Positions 53,918 to 61,302 of a stretch of DNA of 64,000 bases are shown here, piece after piece. The DNA is taken from assembly GCF_000203975.2 (NCBI RefSeq), contig NZ_AFCF02000016.1, positions 1-64,000 of the forward strand, read 5' to 3'. Origin of the DNA: Leisingera sp. ANG1 (GTDB taxonomy: Bacteria > Pseudomonadota > Alphaproteobacteria > Rhodobacterales > Rhodobacteraceae). A program made the position numbers and the translations under genes. The notes under the pieces are model-generated. The model was not told the origin of the DNA. It searched no databases and saw only the letters and a program-made list of their open reading frames with translations. Positions within the stretch are counted from its first letter, which is position 1. The number at the start of each line of letters is the position of its first letter.

Positions 53918-54652
53918 TCAGGGCAGGCTCAGCTTGGCCATCCGGCCGCCGTCCACGGTATAGACCTGGCCGGTTATGAAGCCCGCGTCCTCTGACGCGA
54001 GGAAGGCCGCCAGCGCCGCCACTTCTTCCGGCTTGCCGGTGCGGGCAACCGGGTGGATGCCGGCAATATCCCGGCGGAAGGCCTCCGGATCCGGCATCCC
54101 CTCGATGAAATCCATGTTCAGTTCAGTGTCGATCCAGCCCGGCGCCACCGCGTTGCAGCGGATGCCCTCGTGCCCATGATCCACCGCCACCGCGCGGGTG
54201 AGCCCGTGCAGCCCCGCCTTGGAGGCGCAATAGGCGGCGTGGCCGGGATTGCTGCCCAGCCCCTCGATCGAGCCGGTGTTGACGATGCTGCCGCGGGATT
54301 TGCGCAAATGCGGCAGCGCCGCCTGGATCATCAGGAACGGCGCGGTCAGGTTCACCGTCAGATTGCGCTGCCAGTCGGCGAGGGTCATCTCCTCGACGCG
54401 TGCCTCCTGCATCATGCCGGCATTGTTGACCAGCACATCCAGCCCCCCTGCCCTGCTGGCAGCCTCGGCCACCACCTGCGCCGGGCTGTCCGGATCGGTG
54501 AAATCTGCCGGGATTGCCTCAAACTCCGCATCCGGCCCGCGCTGCGCGGTGAACACCCGCGCGCCTTCGTCCCGCAGCCGCCGGGCAATTGCCAAACCGA
54601 TGCCACTGCGGCCGCCGGTGACCAGCGCTACCTTGCCCTGAAACCGCATCAT
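53918..54652 (-). CDS. Short-chain dehydrogenase/reductase
   Basis: 244 residues, classical SDR: VALVTGGRSGIGLAIARRL for the cofactor, NNAG, and catalytic Tyr/Lys in YCASK with the serine in SIVNTGSIEG. It overlaps the preceding SDR by four bases (ATGA). The substrate is not predictable; ATGA-coupled SDR pairs often handle successive hydroxy/oxo steps. Confidence 0.87.
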   Translation of the reverse strand: MMRFQGKVALVTGGRSGIGLAIARRLRDEGARVFTAQRGPDAEFEAIPADFTDPDSPAQVVAEAASRAGGLDVLVNNAGMMQEARVEEMTLADWQRNLTVNLTAPFLMIQAALPHLRKSRGSIVNTGSIEGLGSNPGHAAYCASKAGLHGLTRAVAVDHGHEGIRCNAVAPGWIDTELNMDFIEGMPDPEAFRRDIAGIHPVARTGKPEEVAALAAFLASEDAGFITGQVYTVDGGRMAKLSLP

Positions 54653-55383
54653 GACACCGGTTTCCCGCCGTTGACCTCAACCAATGCGCCGCACATGTAG
54701 CGGGCCGCGTCTGACGCCAGGAACATCACCACATCGGCAATGTCCTCCGGCTCGGCAATCCGGCCCAGCGGCACCGTCTTGCCCAGCTCCGCAACGGCGC
54801 TGTCCGGATCAAAGCCGCGCTTGGCAAAACCGGTCCGCAGCATCGGCGTGTTCACCTCATTCGGGCAGACCGCATTGATGCGGATGCCCTGGTGGGCGTG
54901 ATCCATCCCCATGCATTGCGTCAGCGAGGCAATCGCCGCCTTGGTCATGCAGTAGAGCGCGTGGTTCGGTCCCGGGTTTTTGCCACCCCAGCAGGAGGAG
55001 GTATTGACGATGGCACCGCCGCCAGTTTGCGCCATGATCGGGATCGCTGCGCGGCAGATGCGGAACGGCGCCTCCACGTTCACACCCATCGACAGGTCCC
55101 AATCGGCGTCCGAGGTCTCGGTCACCGGGCCGCGGGTGATAACGCCGGCGTTGTTGATGACGATGTCCAGCCCGCCAAGCGCCTCTGCCGCTGCTTGCGG
55201 CAGCGTGTTGGCATATGCTGCGTCCAGCAGATTGCCGGGCAGATGCACCTCGGCCTCAATGCCGCTGGTATCGCGGTCGGCAACCGCCACGGTGGCGCCG
55301 GCGGCACGCAGGCGCTGAACGATGGAGGCGCCTATACCGCCCGCCGCGCCGGTGACCAGCGCACATTTTCCATGAAATTCCAT
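54649..55383 (-). CDS. Short-chain dehydrogenase/reductase
   Basis: 244 residues: CALVTGAAGGIGASIVQRLRAAGATVAVADRD (NAD-type, Asp after the second strand), NNAGV, active-site Ser in IVNTSSCWGG and YCMTK. It follows the MttB gene on the same strand after a terminator hairpin, and is coupled to the next SDR. It shares little beyond the fold with that neighbour. Confidence 0.87.
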   Translation of the reverse strand: MEFHGKCALVTGAAGGIGASIVQRLRAAGATVAVADRDTSGIEAEVHLPGNLLDAAYANTLPQAAAEALGGLDIVINNAGVITRGPVTETSDADWDLSMGVNVEAPFRICRAAIPIMAQTGGGAIVNTSSCWGGKNPGPNHALYCMTKAAIASLTQCMGMDHAHQGIRINAVCPNEVNTPMLRTGFAKRGFDPDSAVAELGKTVPLGRIAEPEDIADVVMFLASDAARYMCGALVEVNGGKPVS

Positions 55384-55403
55384 TACGTTCCCTTTCCTGT
55401 CAG

Positions 55404-55433
55404 AAAAAAAGCCCGCCCTATCGAAGGGCGGGC
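55404..55433 (-). terminator. Intrinsic terminator after the third MttB gene
   Basis: On the minus strand a perfect 9-bp GC stem (55425-55433 with 55411-55419, five-base loop) is followed by seven T residues (55410-55404). It separates the MttB gene from the two SDR genes, which would then need read-through or their own promoter. Confidence 0.85.
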
Positions 55434-55449
55434 CAGTCGGGGAGGAAGC

Positions 55450-57006
55450 CTAGTAGCTTTGGTTCAGCTCATCCGCCGCGGGGATCTCCCGCTCGCGCCG
55501 GGCGATGTAATCCAGCAGTTCTTCGTTCTTTGCCTCGTCCAGCTTCGGCTCCTGATACTCCGCCAGCAACTTCTTGGCGCGAGTCAGGGCACGTTCGGTA
55601 ATCTCGACGCTGCCCTCCGCCTGCCATTGCTCGATCGAGTTATTGTCGAACAGTTCCGGCATGAAGAACGCCTCCTGGAAGTTCTCCTGGGTGTGCGGGT
55701 GGCCGAGATAGTGGCCGCCGGGGCCGACATCCGGAACCGCGGCAATCGCCTGGTCGAAATCGTCCCATTTCGGGCCTTCCGCCATCCGGTAGGCCATCGC
55801 GCATTGCTCCGCATCGACGATGAATTTTGCAACCGAGCAGTGCATCCCGGCTTCGTTCCAGCCTGCCGAATGCCAGATATAGTTGGCGCCCGCGTGCATC
55901 ACTGCCGACAGTGTGGTGGCGGATTCATAACCCGCTTGCGCGTCAAACGTCTTGGCCCCGCCCAGGGTGTTGGAGGTCCGCCACGGCACATCGTAGTAGC
56001 GCGCCATCTGGCCGATCATGAAGTTCATCAGCGAAATCTCCGGCGTGCCCGCCATCGGCGCACCGGATTTCATGCTGACGGTCGACAGGTAGTGCCCGTA
56101 GATCGCCGGGGTGCCCGGGTTGCAGACCTGGGTATAGGCCAGCGCCGACAGCGCTTCTGCGTTCAGCTGCGCAACCGAGGCCGCGACCGAGGCCGGGGTG
56201 TTGGCACCGCCCAGAACAAACGGCGAGCACAGCACCGGCTGACGGCGCGCGCCAAAGGCGCGCATGGCGCCCAGCATGGTCTCATCCCAGACCAGCGGCG
56301 AGTTGCCGTTGCAGTTGCCGGTGGTGACCGGGTTATTCATGATGAACTCTTCCCCGAACAGGATGGCGCACATATCCATCACGTCCTCGGCGTTCTTGGG
56401 GCTGGTGGTCATGCCCATGAACGTCTTGTCGGAGTATTTCATCGACGAATAGGTGATGCGCAGATGGCGCTGGCTGATCGGATGGTCATACGGCTCCACG
56501 ATGTGGTGCGCCGAGGAGTGCAGGGCCGGCATCATATGCGCCAGCTTATGGAACATCGCCAGGTCGTCCAGCATCGGGTTGCGGCGCACATCCTCCAGGT
56601 CGCGCAGGAACGGCGCGCCGGTCATCGGCACAAAGATCGAATGCTTGCCGCCCAGGCGCACGTTCTTTTTCGGATCCCGCGCGTGATAGGTGAAATCGCT
56701 GGGAATGGTCTTGATCAATTCCCGCACCAGGCCGCGGTCGAGGTAAACCAGTTCTCCCACGACCTTGGCCCCTGCCCTCTTCCAGTCCTCCAGCGCGATG
56801 GGGTCGCGGAACTGGACGCCCACATTCTCCAGAATGTCCATCGAGGCGTTGTCGATCTTTTCGACCTGGCCGCCGTCCATCACCTCGCACAGCGGGATGT
56901 TGCGGGTCAGCCCCGGCAGCATGTCGAACTTGGGCGCGGTGCGCAGGGCGCGGCGGGCGTTGCGGCCGCCGGAGCGGGCGCGGGTGGCAGTGGCTTGCTC
57001 AGTCAT
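55450..57006 (-). CDS. Trimethylamine methyltransferase (MttB) family protein, non-pyrrolysine, copy 3
   Basis: 518 residues from MTEQATATRARSGGRNARRALRTA; GGAG before the ATG at 57006 supports this start. Core segments: DNASMDILENVGVQFRDP, VCNPGTPAIYGHYLSTVSMKSGAPMAGTPE, GGAKTFDAQAGYESATTLSAVMHAGANYIWHSAGWNEAG and PGGHYLGHPHTQENFQEAFFMPELFDNN. No in-frame amber codon. It is related to copy 1 at 5800 (same GTP-x-x-YG and GHF/YLG patterns) and more distant from copy 2. Substrate and methyl acceptor are unknown; no corrinoid protein is nearby. Confidence 0.88.
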   Translation of the reverse strand: MTEQATATRARSGGRNARRALRTAPKFDMLPGLTRNIPLCEVMDGGQVEKIDNASMDILENVGVQFRDPIALEDWKRAGAKVVGELVYLDRGLVRELIKTIPSDFTYHARDPKKNVRLGGKHSIFVPMTGAPFLRDLEDVRRNPMLDDLAMFHKLAHMMPALHSSAHHIVEPYDHPISQRHLRITYSSMKYSDKTFMGMTTSPKNAEDVMDMCAILFGEEFIMNNPVTTGNCNGNSPLVWDETMLGAMRAFGARRQPVLCSPFVLGGANTPASVAASVAQLNAEALSALAYTQVCNPGTPAIYGHYLSTVSMKSGAPMAGTPEISLMNFMIGQMARYYDVPWRTSNTLGGAKTFDAQAGYESATTLSAVMHAGANYIWHSAGWNEAGMHCSVAKFIVDAEQCAMAYRMAEGPKWDDFDQAIAAVPDVGPGGHYLGHPHTQENFQEAFFMPELFDNNSIEQWQAEGSVEITERALTRAKKLLAEYQEPKLDEAKNEELLDYIARREREIPAADELNQSY

Positions 57007-57253
57007 CGCAGGGGTCTCCTTTGACGGTGAGTTTCTCCAAATGAATCGGGTTTCACCTGCAGGATTGCGAAATCCGGTTGCAGAAACCGACACTCTGTCC
57101 GGCGGAACCGGCCTGGGGTCAGATCCGGTTTATTCCGCTCAAGGCTCAGAATGTGCATTTAGAGCCTATACCGGCTGTTTTCCGGGAATCTCTCTGCCTT
57201 GGCAACTCGCCAGCCGCGCCGGTCTTGCGCATCATGCATACCGCAGCGAAAAA

Positions 57254-57262
57254 TTATCCACA
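57254..57262 (+). promoter_or_regulatory. DnaA box
   Basis: TTATCCACA, a perfect match to the DnaA-box consensus TTATNCACA, 214 bases upstream of repA. A single box in a repABC control region may couple plasmid replication or rep expression to the host initiator. Confidence 0.6.
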
Positions 57263-57392
57263 GGCCGTGAGAGCTCATTTGACCTTTGGCAATTTTCATA
57301 ATTTCAATGAGTTACGGGAAATTCACCCGAAATGCACCGTGTATGGCGGAGAACCAAAACGCCCGGCTGCAACCTCTAACTGAAGGAATCTA

Positions 57393-57422
57393 TTGCACAA
57401 CTGCGTTCGCATTGCGTATAGA
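57393..57422 (+). promoter_or_regulatory. Candidate repABC promoter
   Basis: TTGCAC (57393-57398), 18-base spacer, TATAGA (57417-57422). It lies 54 bases upstream of the repA start and immediately before the inverted repeats at 57425-57463, where RepA or RepA-RepB would repress. Confidence 0.5.
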
Positions 57423-57424
57423 AA

Positions 57425-57463
57425 CGATAAATAAAGCGCTGACGCAAAACAGCGTTACTATCG
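57425..57463. promoter_or_regulatory. Nested inverted repeats in the repA leader (candidate RepA operator)
   Basis: Two pairs are nested around the same centre region: CGATA (57425-57429) with TATCG (57459-57463), and CGCTG (57437-57441) with CAGCG (57450-57454). Autoregulation of repABC by RepA from such sites is established for the family; the exact site here is inference. Confidence 0.4.
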
Positions 57464-57475
57464 AGAGGGCAGCAG

Positions 57476-58651
57476 GTGGCAGTAGCACTCCACATCAATC
57501 AGCGTATCCGCGAGAACGCGGAGAACCTCAGTGCGGCCCTCAACAGCCACATGCTGGCCAGTTTTGCGCCGGATGCAAGGAAGGAATTGCGCCTGTTCAG
57601 CGCGGGAGAGGCAGCTGAGATGCTGGGCATCTCTCCCAGCTTCCTGCGCAAGCTGCATTTTGACGGCAAATTCCCCGAGGTGCACACCACGCCCGGCGGG
57701 CGCCGCCATTATTCCGCCGCCGACCTGATGGAGATGCGCAAGATCCTGGATGCCGCGGCCAAGACGCCGGGCACCTACCTGCGCGGGCGGCGTGAAGGCG
57801 ACAAGGTGCAGGTGCTGTCGTTCCTGAACTTCAAGGGCGGCTCGGGCAAGACCACATCCTCCATTCACACCGCGCAGCGGCTGGCACTCAAGGGCTACCG
57901 GGTGCTGGCGGTGGACATCGACCCGCAGGCGTCGCTGACGACGCTTTTCGGCTACCAGCCGGAGGTCGATTTCCTCGAAACAGGGACGATTTATGACGCA
58001 ATCCGCTATGAAGACCCCCTGCCCCTGCGCGACATCATCCAGGAAACCTATTTCGCCAATCTGGATCTGGCCCCCGGCGGGCTGATCCTGCAGGAGTTTG
58101 AGCACGAGACCCCGCAAGCGCTGATCAATAACGTGCAGCCCGCGTTCTTCTCGCGCATGGCCGCGGCGCTGCAGGAGGTCGAGAAGGATTACGACGTGAT
58201 CATCTTCGACTGCCCGCCGCAGCTGGGCTATCTGACCATGTCAGCGCTCTGCGCCTCCACTGGTGTGATCATCACCGTGGTGCCGAATATGCTCGACATC
58301 GCCTCGATGTCGCAGTTCCTGCAGATGTCGGCCGAACTATTGGACGTGGTTTCCAACGCCGGCGCCACGCTGGAGTTCGATTTCCTGCGCTTTCTCATCA
58401 ACCGGTACGAGCCAAACGACGGCCCGCAGCAACAGGTGGTTGCATTCCTGCGGCAATTGTTCGGCGAGGAAGTGATGGTCGCGCCGATGCTGAAATCCAC
58501 CGCGATTTCCGATGCGGGCCTGACCCAGCAAACCGTCTATGAGGTCGAAAGGTCCATGTTTCACAGGTCAACCTACGACCGTGCGGTCGATTCACTAAAT
58601 CAAGTTAACGATGAAATAGAATCGCTCCTTCAACAAGCATGGAGGCGTTGA
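57476..58651 (+). CDS. repA: RepA, ParA-type partition ATPase of a repABC replicon
   Basis: 391 residues from a GTG start (GAGAGGG upstream). An N-terminal MerR-like HTH (FSAGEAAEMLGISPSFLRKLHFDGKFPEVHTTPGGRRHYSAADL, about 41-84) precedes the ParA ATPase with the deviant Walker A KGGSGKTT (120-127), DIDPQASLT and the Walker B VIIFDCPPQLG. RepA segregates the plasmid with RepB and represses the operon. First of repA-repB-repC. Confidence 0.96.
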   Translation: MAVALHINQRIRENAENLSAALNSHMLASFAPDARKELRLFSAGEAAEMLGISPSFLRKLHFDGKFPEVHTTPGGRRHYSAADLMEMRKILDAAAKTPGTYLRGRREGDKVQVLSFLNFKGGSGKTTSSIHTAQRLALKGYRVLAVDIDPQASLTTLFGYQPEVDFLETGTIYDAIRYEDPLPLRDIIQETYFANLDLAPGGLILQEFEHETPQALINNVQPAFFSRMAAALQEVEKDYDVIIFDCPPQLGYLTMSALCASTGVIITVVPNMLDIASMSQFLQMSAELLDVVSNAGATLEFDFLRFLINRYEPNDGPQQQVVAFLRQLFGEEVMVAPMLKSTAISDAGLTQQTVYEVERSMFHRSTYDRAVDSLNQVNDEIESLLQQAWRR

Positions 58652-59625
58652 TGGCACGCAAAGGCATTCTCAGCACGGCACTCAGCAGCCCCGCAGCATC
58701 CGCTCCGGGGCCGAAACCCAAGATGATGCCCCGCGGCGCGGTCGGGGCGCTGCAATCCTCGCTCAGCAAGCTGCAGGAAAGCGCGGTGCAGGAGATCGAC
58801 GCCGCGCTGATCGACGACGCGGGCTACGAGGACCGGCTGGGCCTGGACGGCGCCGCGCTTAACCAGCTGAAGGAGAGCCTGCGGACCTATGGCCAGCAGG
58901 TGCCGGTGCTGCTGCGTCCGCACCCCAAGGCGCCGGGGCGGTTCGAGATCGTCTATGGCCGCCGCCGTCTAATGGCGCTGCGGGAACTTGGCATGGCCGT
59001 AAAGGCGATGGTGCGCCAACTGGACGACCACGCGCTGGTGATGGCGCAGGGGCAGGAAAACACCTCGCGCCTGGACCTCAGTTTCATCGAGAAGGCATCT
59101 TTTGCGGCGCAGCTGCAGAACGACGGCTATGACCGGCCGACAATTGCCGCGGCGCTGTCGATCGACCTGCCGATGGTGTCGCGGATGCTGAAGGTCGGCA
59201 CCGCGTTTGAGCTTCCCTTCCTGCGGGCCATCGGCTCCGCCCCCGGCATCGGCCGCGACCGCTGGATGCAGATGGTCAAGCTGTTTGACGATCCCGCAGC
59301 GCGGGCCCGGGCAATTACCCGGACTAACCGGCCCGATTTCACCACTTTCGATTCCGACGGGCGGTTCGAGGCGGTTCTGACACATGCCCAGGGCGTGAGC
59401 CAGGAGGTGAAAGCCCCCCCTGCCCCGCCAAAGACCCGCGGCCTGCCCGGCAGCAACGGGACTGAGGTCGCAGGCATCAAGACAACCGCCAAGGGCATCA
59501 CCCTGACGATCTCCGGCAAGCACGCGCCCGGCTTTGACGCCTGGTTCGACGAAAACGCGGAAGAGATCATGGCAGAGCTTCACGGCCGCTGGCAGCAAGA
59601 CCAGCCCGAGCAGCCGGAAGACTGA
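58651..59625 (+). CDS. repB: RepB, ParB-type centromere-binding protein
   Basis: 324 residues. The ATG at 58651 overlaps the repA stop by one base (TGATG) and has GGAGG five bases before it, so it is preferred to an upstream ATG inside repA. ParB N-terminal domain: RFEIVYGRRRLMALRELG (GRRR box) and QGQENTSRLDLSFIEKASFAAQL; the HTH is YDRPTIAAALSIDLPMVSRMLKVG. The C-terminal part is a dimerisation domain. Its likely binding sites are the four palindromes at 60937-62884. Confidence 0.95.
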   Translation: MARKGILSTALSSPAASAPGPKPKMMPRGAVGALQSSLSKLQESAVQEIDAALIDDAGYEDRLGLDGAALNQLKESLRTYGQQVPVLLRPHPKAPGRFEIVYGRRRLMALRELGMAVKAMVRQLDDHALVMAQGQENTSRLDLSFIEKASFAAQLQNDGYDRPTIAAALSIDLPMVSRMLKVGTAFELPFLRAIGSAPGIGRDRWMQMVKLFDDPAARARAITRTNRPDFTTFDSDGRFEAVLTHAQGVSQEVKAPPAPPKTRGLPGSNGTEVAGIKTTAKGITLTISGKHAPGFDAWFDENAEEIMAELHGRWQQDQPEQPED

Positions 59626-59665
59626 GCAAGAGCAGAGAAAACAGGACAGGAGGCACGTAGCAGGC

Positions 59666-59720
59666 AAAAGAAAAGCCCCCCAGGACATTACATCCCAGAA
59701 GGCCGTTCTCAGATTTAGCA
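59666..59720 (-). ncRNA. Antisense countertranscribed RNA (ctRNA, inc-alpha) of repABC
   Basis: On the minus strand in the repB-repC gap, a promoter at 59755-59727 should start RNA near 59720. It ends in an 11-bp stem, 59693-59703 with 59675-59685 and loop 59686-59692, followed by TTTTCTTTT (59674-59666). Four of the 11 pairs are G-U, so the hairpin is stable in the antisense RNA but not in the repC mRNA. The length of about 55 nt fits known repABC ctRNAs, which inhibit repC expression and set copy number and incompatibility. The transcription start is inferred. Confidence 0.8.
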
Positions 59721-59726
59721 CCTTTG

Positions 59727-59755
59727 GAATAGCCTCTCAGACTCGTCAGTGTCAA
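59727..59755 (-). promoter_or_regulatory. Promoter of the antisense ctRNA
   Basis: Minus strand: perfect -35 TTGACA (59755-59750), a 17-base spacer and CTATTC (59732-59727) as -10. This is the best-matching promoter in the window and fits the strong constitutive expression known for ctRNAs. Confidence 0.7.
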
Positions 59756-59758
59756 CTC

Positions 59759-59788
59759 TGTGCGCCGCACAGGGGCGGGTATTTTTTG
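59759..59788 (+). promoter_or_regulatory. Hairpin and T-run in the repC leader
   Basis: TGTGCG-C-CGCACA (59759-59771) is a perfect inverted repeat followed after ten bases by six T residues. In repABC plasmids the ctRNA causes premature termination or blocks the repC ribosome site; this structure lies exactly where that would happen, 18-47 bases before the repC start. Confidence 0.45.
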
Positions 59789-59805
59789 TCTTTCGTGAAA
59801 AAATC

Positions 59806-60948
59806 ATGGAACAGGCGTCCCAAATCGCATTTGGGCGGCAGGATCCGTGCGGCCGGCTGGCGGGTACCCACGACAAGTGGGACCTTCTGGCTGCGCTGAC
59901 GCACGCCGCCGCGGAATTTGAACTGAGCCACCGCACCCTTGGCGTCCTGAAGGCGCTGCTGACTTTCTTCCCGGAGCGCGCCTTGCCTGCGGCGCCCGAC
60001 AGCGCCATCGTGTTCCCGTCGAACCGCAAGCTGATGGAGCGGCTCAACGGGATGCCCGAAAGCACCCTGCGCCGCCACCTGGCTGCCCTCACCCGGATTG
60101 GCATTGTCAGCCGGAAGAACAGCCCCAACCGTAAGCGGTATGCGCGCCGCAGCGGCGAAGACATGGCCCTTGCCTTTGGCTTCGATCTCTCCCCCCTCGC
60201 CCGCCATGCCAGCCAGATCTTTGATGCCGCGCTAGACGCCAAGGCCCGTGCCGAGCGCCTGGCCCTGCTGCGCGACCGGGTTGCCGTGCTGCGGCAAGAA
60301 CTGCTGGAGCTGGCGGAGGGCGGTGCTGACGTGCTGCTGGAAGCCGCCCGCAAACTGCTGCGCCGCAAACCTTGCGCCACCGAATTGACCGCAATGGCCA
60401 ACGCCCTGCAGGATGAAATTGCCAGCCGGACACCCGAAGAGCCTGCCCAGGAAACCAAACTTCCTGCACGCCAAATGAGCGGCCCTGACAGCCAAAATGA
60501 GCGGCACATACAGGATTCAGTAAAAAAAGATTCTGACTCTGAAGAGGCTCAGGTCTCAGCGCCATGCCCTTCGCCATTGCATTCAGATGCAGAGGACAGC
60601 ACAGCAGAGAAAAGCAGTGATCTGGCCAAGGTGCTGCGTGCCTGCCCAGAGGTTCAGACCTACTACCCTGGTGCATTGCGCAGCTGGCAGGATGCCGACC
60701 GCATTGCAGAAACCCTGTCGCCCATGATGGGGATCGAGATGCCGGTCCTAAGCGACGCACGCGCTGCCATGGGCCGCAAGGACGCGGCAACGGCAGTGAT
60801 GTGCATGCTGGAGAAACTCGGCACCATCCGCAGCCCCGGCGCCTACCTCAGACGCTTGGCGCAGAAGGCGCGCGCAGGCCAGTTTTCCACAGCGCCGATG
60901 CTGAACGCACTGCTGCAGGCGGGGAATCGGGCGGAGATTGCCAGCTGA
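59806..60948 (+). CDS. repC: RepC replication initiator
   Basis: 380 residues from MEQASQIAFGRQDPCGRLAG, the usual FGR start of RepC; an upstream in-frame GTG at 59749 lies in the leader and is rejected. RP-C N-terminal domain: KWDLLAALTHAAAEFELSHRTLGVLKALLTFFPE, winged HTH VFPSNRKLMERLNGMPESTLRRHLAALTRIGIVSRKNSPNRKRY; after a polar linker (about 225-280) comes the C-terminal domain. The linker DNA around 60500-60545 is A/T-rich and is where repABC origins are found in other plasmids. The stop codon lies inside the first parS-like palindrome. Confidence 0.95.
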   Translation: MEQASQIAFGRQDPCGRLAGTHDKWDLLAALTHAAAEFELSHRTLGVLKALLTFFPERALPAAPDSAIVFPSNRKLMERLNGMPESTLRRHLAALTRIGIVSRKNSPNRKRYARRSGEDMALAFGFDLSPLARHASQIFDAALDAKARAERLALLRDRVAVLRQELLELAEGGADVLLEAARKLLRRKPCATELTAMANALQDEIASRTPEEPAQETKLPARQMSGPDSQNERHIQDSVKKDSDSEEAQVSAPCPSPLHSDAEDSTAEKSSDLAKVLRACPEVQTYYPGALRSWQDADRIAETLSPMMGIEMPVLSDARAAMGRKDAATAVMCMLEKLGTIRSPGAYLRRLAQKARAGQFSTAPMLNALLQAGNRAEIAS

Positions 60949-60952
60949 CAAT
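60937..60952. promoter_or_regulatory. parS-like palindrome, site 1 (one mismatch)
   Basis: ATTGCCAGCTGACAAT; the left arm differs by one base from the perfect form. It fits the repABC parS pattern GTTNNCNGCNGNNAAC apart from A/T in the outermost pair. It contains the repC stop codon (TGA, 60946-60948). Confidence 0.65.
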
Positions 60953-61037
60953 TTTCACAAGCCGCCGGTCTTCAGTGACTGGTTTGACGCGGTGAACACT
61001 GGATTTCGGCTTCTCCAGTACAGGAGCCAGAAGTGAA

Positions 61038-61051
61038 TTGTCAGCTGACAA
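61038..61051. promoter_or_regulatory. parS-like palindrome, site 2
   Basis: A perfect 14-bp TTGTCAGCTGACAA in the non-coding region between repC and the MFS gene, 101 bases after site 1. Confidence 0.7.
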
Positions 61052-61181
61052 CTTTTGGGAATGCCGCGAAGCCCGCCCTGCGCGTGAAGCCGGTTTCCAC
61101 CGGGGAACGGATGTGGACCGGCGCAGAGTTTGAGGTTGAAAATCACCGGCGGCGCCTCCCGGCACCGGCTACTTTTGACTG

Positions 61182-61201
61182 AAATTGTCAGCTGACAATT
61201 T
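61182..61201. promoter_or_regulatory. parS-like palindrome, site 3 (longest)
   Basis: A perfect 20-bp palindrome, AAATTGTCAGCTGACAATTT, 144 bases after site 2. It is probably the strongest RepB site. Confidence 0.72.
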
Positions 61202-61302
61202 TCTACTTTTGCTTGGCGCTCCGGCTGCAGTGGACCATTGCTTTCCGCGCCGGGCCGCGGTCACAGTGGCGGGGATATTCCCAGCCAGAAGGCAAGGCCT
61301 GC

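Larger units (their letters stand above)
57007..57475. other. 469-base region between the MttB gene and repA
   Basis: Divergent intergenic region holding the repABC control sequences: a DnaA box at 57254-57262, a promoter at 57393-57422 and nested inverted repeats at 57425-57463. The part nearest the MttB gene shows nothing recognisable. The stretch 57250-57470 is visibly A/T-richer than its surroundings. Confidence 0.5.
60949..61302. other. Non-coding region after repC
   Basis: 354 bases between repC and the MFS start that hold parS-like sites 2 and 3. No gene or RNA is recognised in the rest. It is the likely centromere of the replicon. Confidence 0.5.

Noticed and set aside
5800-57006. 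Pyrrolysine in the MttB homologues
   Set aside because: All three genes read through without an in-frame amber codon, and no pyl genes or tRNA-Pyl are present.
54892-57024. A 710-residue plus-strand frame opposite the third MttB gene and an SDR
   Set aside because: Antisense shadow of genes with clear motifs; its translation has no recognisable domain.
59749-59805. Upstream GTG start for repC at 59749
   Set aside because: It would place coding sequence over the ctRNA promoter and leader hairpin, and family members begin at the MEQ-FGR position.
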